From contig CAYRJA010000007.1 in NCBI GenBank assembly GCA_964424455.1, forward strand, positions 1 through 48,075: a DNA stretch of 48,075 bases, in the 5' to 3' direction. The notes beneath the pieces were generated by a model that did no database searches, had not been told where the DNA came from, and saw nothing but the letters and a program-made list of their open reading frames with translations. Source of the stretch: CAYRJA01 sp964424455 (GTDB lineage: Bacteria > Bacteroidota > Bacteroidia > Chitinophagales > UBA10324). A program made the position numbers and the translations under genes. Positions 8,986 through 17,425 of the stretch are shown here, piece by piece. Position 1 is the first letter of the stretch. The number at the start of each line of letters is the position of its first letter.

Positions 8986-9400
8986 TGTCTGTTGATGTTT
9001 TAAAAGTTTTTAGATTTTCTTCGGCAGGATGATTTTGAACAACGCCTTTGTTCGTGAATTCGCTGCCGTGGCAAGGACAAACTAAAAAGTTACCCTGCGG
9101 ATGTAATTCACAACCTTTGTGAGTGCATTGCATCAGTAAAGCAGAATATTCTGTTTCATTGATTTTATAAACACATATCGGGAAACCGAATTTGTCGGTT
9201 TTAACCAAAACAAATTTTCGCTCTTTGATTTTTTCCTTCTCTGTTTTCACAAACTCTGTTTTCTTAATCAAAATCCTGTTTTCTTCTAAAGCAGATTGAG
9301 CAAAATAATTTGTGCTTGCACAACTTTGAAGTAAAGCCATTAATGCCGTTCCTCCTAAGCAGGCATAGCCACAGGTTTTAAGAAATTCTTTCCTGTCCAT
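8960..9400 (-). CDS. Rieske [2Fe-2S] lipoprotein
   Basis: 146 residues. The N-terminus MDRKEFLKTCGYACLGGTAL continues to a lipobox-like LLQSC (Cys27), so the protein is probably an exported lipoprotein. The Rieske box is complete: C92-T-H94 and C108-P-C110-H111 supply the two Cys and two His ligands, with C97 and C110 placed for the stabilising disulfide of cytochrome bc-type Rieske proteins (CTHKGCELH and CPCHGSEF). A Lys/Glu-rich linker (about 45-62) separates the anchor from the domain. It starts 3 nt after the di-haem gene and overlaps the porin gene. Its role is probably one-electron transfer in the periplasm, with the di-haem protein as likely partner; this is inferred from the operon. 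Confidence 0.85.
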   Translation of the reverse strand: MDRKEFLKTCGYACLGGTALMALLQSCASTNYFAQSALEENRILIKKTEFVKTEKEKIKERKFVLVKTDKFGFPICVYKINETEYSALLMQCTHKGCELHPQGNFLVCPCHGSEFTNKGVVQNHPAEENLKTFKTSTDNENIYIHL

Positions 9401-9403
9401 TGC

Positions 9404-10603
9404 CTATAATGATTTTAAGAATTTGAGCAATGCTTCTTTTTCCTGTTGCGAAAGATTTTGATACTGTGTCCTGCTGTTTGTAGCTTCGCCACCGTGTAAT
9501 AAAATTGCTTCCTCAATGCTTTTTGCCCTGCCATCGTGCATCAAGAAATATTGTCCGCCCTGCGAATTAGGGGAAAGCCCCAAGCCCCAAAGCGGTGGCG
9601 TTCTCCATTCAGAAGTTTTTGCATTTCCTTCTGTATAGCCATCGTCCAAACCACTTCCCATATCGTGTAAAAGCAAATCAGTATAGGGATGAAATTCTTT
9701 GTAGGAAAGGGCTTCAATGGGCGAATATCCTGTTTTCAATGTCGGCTTATGGCACGATGCACATTTTATATGACTGAAAATATTCTTGCCCTGCATTACT
9801 TCTGCATCATTTTGGTTTCTTTGGATAGGAGCTTTTAGCGTTTGTAAATAAAAAACAACATCGTTTAAAGTTTGCGTTGAAACTTCGGGGTCAATTTCTA
9901 ATCCTGTATAGGTATCAAAAGGGCTGTAAAGCGATGTAATACCAATGTCCTCATTATAGGCATTTACAGTTTGATGTAGTAAATTGTATGCAGTGGATTT
10001 TTTGCCAAACCGCCCGATATATTTTCCGTTTTGAGAAATGGCATTTTGATGTGGAATGATATAAGAAGGAATATTTATCCAATTAGGAACACCTGAAATT
10101 CCATCCCCATCCAAATCACTTGGGTCTGCCATAGCCAAAATATCTGCATCAGATAAAAAAGTAAGAAATCCTAAACCTGTAACCGCAGGCGGGGTAAATT
10201 TTGAAAAAGTTGCTCCTGCCGGAATTTGTTCGGGGGTAAATCCCGGTATTGCTCTGTTTTGTAATTGAGGGCCACCGGATTGTAAGAATTGATTGCCCTT
10301 GCTGTCCGTTTGACCAAAACGGGTTAGCGTGGTAAATGGATGTCCTTTGCCGTCACCTGCATGGCAACTGATGCAGCTTGTGGCAACGAAAATAGAGCCA
10401 AGTCCGTTTTCAGTTGTAAATTCCTCACTAAATGCTGCGTCACCCTTCAGAAATTGTGAAAGTTGGGCAGAAGTTAAGCCATCCATCGGTCCATCTAAAA
10501 CCTCATCATCTTTGGGCGTAAGTGGCAACATTTTTTCGCAAGATACCATTGCGATAATTGCGAAAAGCTTTGTTGCAAATACAAGAAGTTGTTTATTTTT
10601 CAT
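9404..10603 (-). CDS. Di-haem c-type cytochrome lipoprotein (DHOR / COG3488 family)
   Basis: From the ATG at 10603 it has 399 residues and begins MKNKQLLVFATKLFAIIAMV followed by SC, a lipoprotein signal peptide (Cys22). A longer frame exists from GTG 10627, but that codon lies inside the -7 promoter box, so ATG 10603 is chosen. Two haem c sites are visible, CISCH (77-81) and CASCH (281-285), plus a DLDGDGISG loop (about 163-171) that may bind calcium. This is the di-haem oxidoreductase family often called predicted thiol oxidoreductase, distantly related to di-haem peroxidases; its reaction is not established. It heads a tight operon with the Rieske protein and porin, divergent from a DtxR-type regulator, so metal-controlled periplasmic redox chemistry is the likely setting. 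Confidence 0.82.
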   Translation of the reverse strand: MKNKQLLVFATKLFAIIAMVSCEKMLPLTPKDDEVLDGPMDGLTSAQLSQFLKGDAAFSEEFTTENGLGSIFVATSCISCHAGDGKGHPFTTLTRFGQTDSKGNQFLQSGGPQLQNRAIPGFTPEQIPAGATFSKFTPPAVTGLGFLTFLSDADILAMADPSDLDGDGISGVPNWINIPSYIIPHQNAISQNGKYIGRFGKKSTAYNLLHQTVNAYNEDIGITSLYSPFDTYTGLEIDPEVSTQTLNDVVFYLQTLKAPIQRNQNDAEVMQGKNIFSHIKCASCHKPTLKTGYSPIEALSYKEFHPYTDLLLHDMGSGLDDGYTEGNAKTSEWRTPPLWGLGLSPNSQGGQYFLMHDGRAKSIEEAILLHGGEATNSRTQYQNLSQQEKEALLKFLKSL

Positions 10604-10626
10604 TGTTCTAAAATTAAAATATGGCA

Positions 10627-10656
10627 CAAAGATAAATGTTGTTTTGAATATCCAAA
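10627..10656 (-). promoter_or_regulatory. Promoter of the di-haem/Rieske/porin operon
   Basis: On the minus strand, TTTG at 10656-10653, an 18-bp spacer and TATCTTTG at 10634-10627 match the Bacteroidota consensus TTTG-N19-TAnnTTTG. The ATG follows 24 bp downstream of the -7 box. The -33 box abuts the palindrome at 10659-10686. Confidence 0.7.
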
Positions 10657-10658
10657 TG

Positions 10659-10686
10659 AATTAAATTAGACAACTCTAATTTAATT
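10659..10686. promoter_or_regulatory. Perfect palindrome, probable DtxR/MntR-type operator
   Basis: A perfect inverted repeat with 12-bp arms, AATTAAATTAGA (10659-10670) and TCTAATTTAATT (10675-10686), around CAAC. It sits midway between the two divergent promoters, touching the -33 box on the left and covering the -33 position of the regulator's own promoter on the right. The core TTAGA-N4-TCTAA resembles operators of the DtxR/MntR superfamily. The natural inference is autorepression plus control of the redox operon by the adjacent regulator. Confidence 0.7.
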
Positions 10687-10710
10687 AGTTAGATGAAATG
10701 CGTATCTTTG
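10680..10710 (+). promoter_or_regulatory. Promoter of the DtxR-family regulator
   Basis: TTTA at 10680-10683, a 19-bp spacer and TATCTTTG at 10703-10710 match TTTG-N19-TAnnTTTG with one change at -33. The leader before the ATG at 10727 is very short. The -33 element lies within the right arm of the palindrome. Confidence 0.65.
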
Positions 10711-10726
10711 TCAAAAAATTCAATAA

Positions 10727-11380
10727 ATGCATTCATTGACGGAAGAAAACTATTTGAAAGCTATTTATCGACTTTCTCAAAAAGGTTTAGATAAAATCAG
10801 CACCACTGCCGTAGCGGAAGAAATGAAAATAAATGCGGCATCGGTAGTAGATATGATTAAAAAGCTGTCAGACAAAAAAATGATTAGTTATGATAAGCGG
10901 AAAGGAGCAAAACTTACCGTTCAGGGAAATAAAGTTGCCCTTGATATTATCAGGAAACATCGTCTTTGGGAAGTTTTTCTCTTGGAAAAATTGGGCTATT
11001 CCTGGGAAATTGTTCACGATATAGCAGAACAGTTGGAGCACATCAAACACGAAGAACTGGCAGACCGATTAGATAAATATTTAGGATTTCCAGAATACGA
11101 CCCTCACGGAGACCCGATACCCAATGCCAAAGGAGAAATACCAATAATAGCAAAGACCCTATTGTCTGAAATTGAAGAAGGAATAATTTGTCAGGTTGCA
11201 GCTGTTAAAGACACTTCGGTTGTTTTTCTTCAATATCTTGAACAATTGTCTATAAAAATTGGAACAAAAATTAAAGTCCTTGAAAAAATTCCGTTTGACG
11301 GGTCAATGGTTGTCCAAATAGGAAAAGATGATAAAATCTCGGTGTCCAAAAAGTTTGCAGATAATTTGATGGTAAGTTAA
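10727..11380 (+). CDS. DtxR/MntR-family metal-dependent transcriptional regulator
   Basis: 217 residues: an N-terminal winged helix (1-65, SLTEENYLKAIYRLSQKG then TTAVAEEMKINAASVVDMIK), a dimerisation/metal domain (70-135, HRLWEVFL and HDIAEQLEH) and a C-terminal SH3/FeoA-like domain (about 145-217). Compared with DtxR, His78, Glu104 and His105 match H79, E105 and H106. The Cys102 position is Glu101 (as in MntR), and the Met10/Asp8 position is Asn8, with Lys11 at the place of MntR Glu11. The metal preference therefore cannot be read off; Mn(II) or Fe(II) are both possible. It is divergent from the redox operon and presumably binds the palindrome between them. No dispersed TGTAACA word occurs in the gene. 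Confidence 0.85.
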   Translation: MHSLTEENYLKAIYRLSQKGLDKISTTAVAEEMKINAASVVDMIKKLSDKKMISYDKRKGAKLTVQGNKVALDIIRKHRLWEVFLLEKLGYSWEIVHDIAEQLEHIKHEELADRLDKYLGFPEYDPHGDPIPNAKGEIPIIAKTLLSEIEEGIICQVAAVKDTSVVFLQYLEQLSIKIGTKIKVLEKIPFDGSMVVQIGKDDKISVSKKFADNLMVS

Positions 11381-11852
11381 GCGGAGGGGAAATTTTTAGG
11401 CGCGTGTTTTTGTTTTGCGGGAGGTGTTTAGCTCTTTTGCAGGTGGTGCGTAGAAATATTAAAATGCATAATTTTTCTAACGCATTTTAAAAACTAACCT
11501 GCAAATGTGCTAAACGAAGTGTCAGCCAAAAACCGTGACAAAAAATGCGGGTTGGCTTGTTTCTTTTTTAAGTGCGGTAGGGTAAAAATTTAATCTTTCT
11601 TGGGTCGGCTTGAGTCTTGCCCATTTTTTCTGTCTGCCCAAAAAGTTGTTCAACGGTCTATCTTTTCCGATTTTATTCGTCAGTTATTGTCAAGGTTGTA
11701 CGGTCGTTTTACCATTGGCGGTAACATTAGTAGATGACTTTATCCCCACGCAGCTAATTTTATCTGTTTGCTGTCTTTTAATATTGACAGTTTAGAGGGA
11801 AATGATTCATTGTGTGAATTGCTAATAACTATATTAACAGATAATTTTTAAA
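11381..11852. other. Hairpin-rich intergenic stretch, no gene
   Basis: 472 bp without a convincing gene; a 61-codon plus-strand frame at 11610-11795 has no family features. It holds a nested inverted repeat (11426-11515) and a smaller inverted repeat AGCCAA/TTGGCT at about 11524-11556. It forms the right edge of the module that lacks the dispersed word. Confidence 0.5.
11426..11515. repeat. Nested inverted repeat (90 bp)
   Basis: The outer 19-bp arms lie at 11426-11444 (GTTTAGCTCTTTTGCAGGT) and 11497-11515 (ACCTGCAAATGTGCTAAAC) and pair at 17 of 19 positions. The inner 9-bp arms, TTAAAATGC (11459-11467) and GCATTTTAA (11482-11490), pair perfectly. Left and right spacers between the pairs differ (14 and 6 nt). 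The two-tier layout recalls recombination sites or small non-autonomous repeats, but the ends do not fit the integron attC consensus RYYYAAC/GTTRRRY. Confidence 0.65.
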
Positions 11853-14800
11853 TTGCAAGAAAAAACAGGTAGTCGTTTGTTTAAGACTTACATTTTTTGC
11901 CTCTTATTATTAACTGCATTTCATTTCAATACAGCAGCACAAAGTTGTCCTGTTACTATAAATCCAAATCTCGGTAACATTTGCCCTGGCGGCAATATCA
12001 CACTATCCGCATCGGCTGCTGGAGCATCTAATTTTTCATGGTTACCTGCTGAAGGATTAACAAACACAATAGGCGCTTCTGTTTCAGCCCATCCGACAAT
12101 AACTACCACCTATACTGTTACAGCAATCGGTTGCGTGGGCACAACCACCGTTGTAGTTAAGGCAAATGCAAATCCAACTGCTTCATTCAGTTTCTCTCCT
12201 ACCAGTGGCTGTGCCGGAAATCTTATTCAATTCACTAACGCATCCTTTCCTTCAAGCGGGCTTAAATTCAACTGGAACTTCGGTGACCCTGTTTCGGGAA
12301 CTGATAACACAGATACACTTGAAAATCCGACTCACACATTTTCTGCATTCGGAACCGGCGTTCAAAGTTTCACTGTTTCGCTGACTGTAACCACTGCCGC
12401 CGGTTGCCAAAATACAACCACACAAACCATTACCTTAACCAAAGGTCCCGATGCGAGCATTGCAGACCAAAACACTTTTTCTCCTTTTACTTTCTGCCAG
12501 ACCGGAGGCGGTAAAAGTATCCTCATTATTAATAATATATCTACATCGCAAGCTACCAATACTAACTATGATATTGACTGGGGAGACGGGACACCACATT
12601 ATTCCGGAGCTACACTTCCAAATGGCACTACTCATACCTATAATTCACTTGGTTATTTCACTATTACTGTTACAGTTGATGGAGTAAACGGATGTAGTAC
12701 AAAGAAAAAATATATTGTTTTTAACGGCAGCAATCCCTCTGTTGGCTTAGGTACTTTAGGTGCTACTGTAAATCTGTGTGGACCCGTTACACTTACTTTT
12801 CCTATTAACAATACTTCCGGGAACTCCCCCGGGACCAAATATACTGTAACCTTCAGCGATGGAGGCACTCAGATTTATACTCACCCTCCGCCGGCATCTA
12901 TCACTCATACTTTCAATATATCATCGTGTGGGCATTCTAGCGTTAATTACAATAATTCATTTTATGTAAAAATACAGGCAAATAATCCATGTGGTTCCTC
13001 TACTTCAACTGTAGAGCCGATACAGGTAGGAACTCCTCCCTCTGCAAACATGAGTGTATCTCCCACCTCTCTCAAGGGATGTGTGAACACTACCAATTTT
13101 ACTTTTGCCAATTCTTCAACAAACAATAATTATATTTTCAACGGTAACTGTAACAACATCTTAACTTCTGTATGGAGCATAACCCCCTCAACCAACTGGA
13201 CTGTAACATCCGGATCTTTGACTGCAAACTCTTTCAGCGCTGTTTTTTCTCAAACCGGAACTTATACTATCAAACTCATTTCATCCAATCCGTGCGGTAC
13301 TGATTCATTTACAAGAACAATTTGCGTTGTTCCTCCGCCCGTTGCAGATTTCTTATTTTCTCCGCCCAGTTGTGCTCCTGCAACAGTGAATTTTATTAAC
13401 CAATCAAGTTCACTTAATACCTGTGACAATCCCACTTATCTGTGGACAATTACCCCTGCGACCGGATGGAGTTTTACCGGAGGAACTACAGCCACTTCCA
13501 CCAACCCCTCAGTATTATTTACTACTACTGACAACTTCTCAGTAAAATTACGGATAAGCAATCCTTGTACATTTGATGAAATCACAAAATCATTTAATAT
13601 AAAGTCACCCCCAAGTGTTAAAATTGATCCCATTCCAAATATTTGTGGTACACCGGCTATTATTGCACCAACTGCAGTTTTTGGGAACGGAGGTGGGACG
13701 ATTACTTCTTATATATGGTCATTTGCCGGTGGAACACCATCTTCATCTAATTCTCAAGTTCCGGGGAACATATCTTATGCCTCCATGGGTGACTATACAG
13801 TAACTGTTACAGCTACCAATGAATGTAGTTCTGCTACTGATACAAGAACATTTTCTGTCGCTCCTACACTCACTGTAAATGCAGGCTCAGATGATTCGTT
13901 ATGCAGTGGTTCTTTCTTAAGTCTAACCGAAACGGAAACAGGAGGAACACCCAACTTTACATATTTTTGGAATCCTACCAATAGTCTGAACAACGCTTTT
14001 ATTAAATCCCCTGTAGCTTTACCCCTATCTAACACTACCTATACTGTTACTGTAACAGATGCCAAAGGATGCACGGCTTCTGATGAAATTACTTTATTCG
14101 TAAAACCTTCTCCAACTCTTTCTGCTAATGCAAGCCCTGCAATCATTTGTCCGGGTGATAATGCAGTATTAACTGCAAATGGTGCAATTTCCTATGAATG
14201 GAGTCCATCCACTGCACTCAGTACTACAACAGGAAACACTGTTACAGCTTCGCCTGCTTCATTCACTATCTATTATGTTAACGGAACAGCCGCTAACGGA
14301 TGTGTCGGAAATTCATACGTGTTCGTATCCGTAAATCCTGGTGCCAACATTTCAGTTAGTCCCTCCAATTCTACTATTTGTCAGGGTAATTCGTTCAACA
14401 TTAATGCTTTTGGAGGGAGTACTTACCAATGGATGCCTGCAACGGGGTTAAGTACTACAACAGGCAGTTCTGTGACTGCCAGCCCTGTCACTCCAGTCAC
14501 TTATACTGTTACAGGAACTAACGCAAGTGGATGTTCGGGATCCGCAACCACAGAAGTAAATGTTGTCACACTTCCTGTTGTAACCGGAATAGCTGATAAA
14601 TACACATTATGTACCGGAGATTCTGCAACCCTTTCTGTAAGCGGAGCTATAGATTATTCATGGTCCCCATCCACAGGATTAAGCTCAACAACCGGGGCTA
14701 CTGTTACTGCTAACCCGTCTGTTACAACTACTTATACTGTATTAGGTGTTAGTGGACTGAATTGTGAAGATGATGACACTGTCGTGATTAAAGTATTTCC

Positions 14801-17411
14801 GTATCCTGTTGTTTCAGTTAATCCTGTGAGTCCTATTATCTGTAAAGGACAATCTGTAAACTTTACTGCAGGCGGTGCAGATAGTTATACATGGCTTCCT
14901 TCATCAGGGTTAAATAGTACCAGCGGGGCTACTGTTACAGCAAATCCTGTGTCAGATGTCACTTACACTTTGACAGGAACAAGCATTAACGGCTGCTCAG
15001 TGTCAACAAATATTCCTGTAACAATAGCTTCATTACTTACTGTGGATGCAGGAAAGGACATAAGTGTTTGCTCCAATGTGTCAAATTTAGTTCTGAGTGG
15101 CTTTACACCTCAAGGAGGTACATGGACGGGTTTCGGAATATCAAATCCTTCACAAGCTTTTTTCAATCCTGCTACTGCCGGAATCGGTACACATAAACTT
15201 ATTTACACTGTTGTAAGTGCAAATAACTGTACAAGTTCCGATTCATTGAATGTTACTGTAGTAGCTACATCTGATGCTGATGCAGGGAGTGATATTTCAA
15301 GTTGCATTAACTCACCTTCTTTTAATCTCTCGGGATTTACTCCATCTGGTGGGACATGGAGTGGTGCAGGAATTACTGATGCTTTACTTGGAACGGTGAA
15401 TCCTGTTATGTCAGGATTAGGTCAGCATAAATTGATTTACACACCGCTTCCTTCACAATGTTACAATAAAGATTCCATCATCTTAACTGTAAACGGATTA
15501 CCTGTTGTAAATGCATTTTCATCCGGTTCATCCGTTTGTTTAGGTTACAGTGTAAATCTTTCTGCAAGCGGGGGAATTGATTATACATGGTCACCAGCTG
15601 CTTCTTTGAATGTTTCAACGGGTTCAAATGTTACCGCATCTCCTGCTTCTACCACATCGTACACTGTTACAGCAACTGATATCAATGGCTGTACTGCTTC
15701 AGCAATCAGTGTAATAGCTCTGAATCCGCTGCCGGTTATCTCCGTTACTCCATCATCGCCTGTAATCTGTAATGGTGACAATGTTACCATGATTGCTTCG
15801 GGAGCAAACACCTATGTATGGTCGCCTGTAACAGGACTGAATACAACTACCGGCTCTGTTGTTAACTCCAGCACGGTTTCTTCCATTACTTATGTTGTCA
15901 CCGGAACGGATGTAAATGGCTGTTTGAATTCAACGTCAGTACCTGTAACAGTAAATATGATTCCTCAGGTACAGATTAGTCCTAATAATTCTATCATCTG
16001 TAATGGGCAAAGTGTAACACTTACTGCTTCTAATGCTGCAACATTTGTATGGTCGCCGGCAACGGGATTATCCTCCACAACAGGTAATCTTGTCACAGCT
16101 ACGCCATCAGCTACCACTACTTATTATGTATCCGGTGCAGATGCAGCGGGATGCAGCGGCAGCAGCCAGTCTGTTATTACAGTAAATGTTCCTTCTATAA
16201 CTTATGACCATCCTAATCCGACTACCTGCAGAGGTACAGCATTGAATATTACAGCAAACGGAGCAAATACCTATACTTGGTCGCCGCTAACGGGACTTTC
16301 TTCCGGGTCTGGTAGTACTGTTTCTGTAAATCCTCAATCCACTACTACTTATACAATAGTTGGAACGGATTCAAACGGATGTACAGGTGTTTCTACTTTA
16401 CCATTCATAGTTCACGCACCTTATTTAACTGTTACACCTTCCGTCCCCGCTCTGTGTAACGGACAAAGTATTACTCTTTCAACCGGTGGAAGCGCTGTAT
16501 CATTTGCATGGTCACCATCCACTGCCCTATCTTCCACTTCATCCGGAAATATAACAGCAAATCCTTCAATGAGTACAACTTACACTGTTATCGGTACTGA
16601 TCTGTTCAATTGCTCTGATACTGTTTCAGTTCCTGTAACAGTTTATCCTCAACCGGTTGCTGAATTTTCCTTTACTCCTGCCTCAGGCTGCGACCCGCTC
16701 ACTGTATTGTTTAGCAACCAATCATCATTTGCAACAACTTACCATTGGGATTTCAGTGACGGCAATACCTCTGACGAGGAAAACCCTTCTCATACTTTCT
16801 CCGGTAACGGTATTTATTCAGTTACAGAATCTGTGGAAGGAGAAGGTGGATGCAAAGATCAGGTTACTCATTCAAACATCGTTACTGTTTACCCTGAACC
16901 GGTTGCCTTCTTTGATTACCAACAGAATACATCTCAAAACACAGGAGAAGTACATTTTACAAATGGTTCCGTCAACGCTGACAGTTTTTTCTGGAATTTT
17001 GGCGATGGCGACTCAAGTTCTTTGTTCAATCCTAATCATCTCTATAATGAGCCGGGGATATACACTGTAACACTTGTTTCCTCTAACGATTTTGGGTGTG
17101 TGGATTCCGTTGTTAAAGATATTACTGTTACATACTTTAAGAATCTTTATATCCCTGATGCCTTTTCTCCAAATAGCGACGGGAAGAATGATGTATTTAA
17201 AGTTTATGGTCAAGGATTCATCCACTGCTCAATGTATATTTATGACCGGTGGGGAAATAATTTATTTGCAGAAGAGGGATCTTCTCCCGAATGGGATGGA
17301 ACTTACAAAGGCAGAACAATGAATCCTGCAGTTTTCGTTTACCTCATCCGGATTTATTATTCTGATGGAAGCACTCAAAAACTGAAGGGAGATATTACTC
17401 TTATCAGGTAA
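11853..17411 (+). CDS. Giant PKD/Ig-like repeat surface protein with T9SS type B (gliding-motility-type) signal
   Basis: 1852 residues. The only plausible start is TTG 11853 (an in-frame stop lies at 11835), followed by a signal peptide (RLFKTYIFCLLLLTAFHFNT then AAQS). The N-terminal region has an Ig-like repeat and PKD-type domains (NWNFGD, DIDWGDG). About 750-1590 is an array of roughly 75-residue Ig-like repeats of the pattern ICxGxsvxLxAxGAxxYxWSPxTGLSSTTGxxVTAxPxxTTTYTVTGTdxxGC, interrupted near 1060-1215 by two copies of a GFTPxGGTWxGxGI module. Two PKD domains follow (about 1600-1760; YHWDFSDG, FFWNFGDG). The last 85 residues (IPDAFSPNSDGKNDVFKVYG to the end) are a type B C-terminal domain, so T9SS export and surface display are expected. 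It is probably an adhesin or structural protein; no enzyme domain is visible. It holds 20 TGTTACA/TGTAACA words, mostly at Val-Thr codons. Confidence 0.85.
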   Translation: MQEKTGSRLFKTYIFCLLLLTAFHFNTAAQSCPVTINPNLGNICPGGNITLSASAAGASNFSWLPAEGLTNTIGASVSAHPTITTTYTVTAIGCVGTTTVVVKANANPTASFSFSPTSGCAGNLIQFTNASFPSSGLKFNWNFGDPVSGTDNTDTLENPTHTFSAFGTGVQSFTVSLTVTTAAGCQNTTTQTITLTKGPDASIADQNTFSPFTFCQTGGGKSILIINNISTSQATNTNYDIDWGDGTPHYSGATLPNGTTHTYNSLGYFTITVTVDGVNGCSTKKKYIVFNGSNPSVGLGTLGATVNLCGPVTLTFPINNTSGNSPGTKYTVTFSDGGTQIYTHPPPASITHTFNISSCGHSSVNYNNSFYVKIQANNPCGSSTSTVEPIQVGTPPSANMSVSPTSLKGCVNTTNFTFANSSTNNNYIFNGNCNNILTSVWSITPSTNWTVTSGSLTANSFSAVFSQTGTYTIKLISSNPCGTDSFTRTICVVPPPVADFLFSPPSCAPATVNFINQSSSLNTCDNPTYLWTITPATGWSFTGGTTATSTNPSVLFTTTDNFSVKLRISNPCTFDEITKSFNIKSPPSVKIDPIPNICGTPAIIAPTAVFGNGGGTITSYIWSFAGGTPSSSNSQVPGNISYASMGDYTVTVTATNECSSATDTRTFSVAPTLTVNAGSDDSLCSGSFLSLTETETGGTPNFTYFWNPTNSLNNAFIKSPVALPLSNTTYTVTVTDAKGCTASDEITLFVKPSPTLSANASPAIICPGDNAVLTANGAISYEWSPSTALSTTTGNTVTASPASFTIYYVNGTAANGCVGNSYVFVSVNPGANISVSPSNSTICQGNSFNINAFGGSTYQWMPATGLSTTTGSSVTASPVTPVTYTVTGTNASGCSGSATTEVNVVTLPVVTGIADKYTLCTGDSATLSVSGAIDYSWSPSTGLSSTTGATVTANPSVTTTYTVLGVSGLNCEDDDTVVIKVFPYPVVSVNPVSPIICKGQSVNFTAGGADSYTWLPSSGLNSTSGATVTANPVSDVTYTLTGTSINGCSVSTNIPVTIASLLTVDAGKDISVCSNVSNLVLSGFTPQGGTWTGFGISNPSQAFFNPATAGIGTHKLIYTVVSANNCTSSDSLNVTVVATSDADAGSDISSCINSPSFNLSGFTPSGGTWSGAGITDALLGTVNPVMSGLGQHKLIYTPLPSQCYNKDSIILTVNGLPVVNAFSSGSSVCLGYSVNLSASGGIDYTWSPAASLNVSTGSNVTASPASTTSYTVTATDINGCTASAISVIALNPLPVISVTPSSPVICNGDNVTMIASGANTYVWSPVTGLNTTTGSVVNSSTVSSITYVVTGTDVNGCLNSTSVPVTVNMIPQVQISPNNSIICNGQSVTLTASNAATFVWSPATGLSSTTGNLVTATPSATTTYYVSGADAAGCSGSSQSVITVNVPSITYDHPNPTTCRGTALNITANGANTYTWSPLTGLSSGSGSTVSVNPQSTTTYTIVGTDSNGCTGVSTLPFIVHAPYLTVTPSVPALCNGQSITLSTGGSAVSFAWSPSTALSSTSSGNITANPSMSTTYTVIGTDLFNCSDTVSVPVTVYPQPVAEFSFTPASGCDPLTVLFSNQSSFATTYHWDFSDGNTSDEENPSHTFSGNGIYSVTESVEGEGGCKDQVTHSNIVTVYPEPVAFFDYQQNTSQNTGEVHFTNGSVNADSFFWNFGDGDSSSLFNPNHLYNEPGIYTVTLVSSNDFGCVDSVVKDITVTYFKNLYIPDAFSPNSDGKNDVFKVYGQGFIHCSMYIYDRWGNNLFAEEGSSPEWDGTYKGRTMNPAVFVYLIRIYYSDGSTQKLKGDITLIR

Positions 17412-17425
17412 AAGCTGAAATATGG

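Noticed and set aside
10603..10627. GTG start at 10627 for the di-haem protein
   Set aside because: The codon lies within the -7 box TATCTTTG, and the ATG at 10603 starts directly at a lipoprotein signal peptide.
11426..11515. Integron attC site
   Set aside because: The nested arms recall attC, but the ends (GTTTAGC / GCTAAAC) do not fit RYYYAAC and GTTRRRY, and the recombinase at 46782 lacks the IntI-specific insertion and is 35 kb away.
11610..11795. 61-codon plus-strand gene
   Set aside because: No recognisable motif, no promoter, and stops soon follow; it lies in a structured non-coding stretch.
14100..16620. CRISPR array or DNA tandem repeat
   Set aside because: The periodicity of about 225 bp comes from diverged protein repeats in one open frame; there are no short identical repeats with unique spacers.
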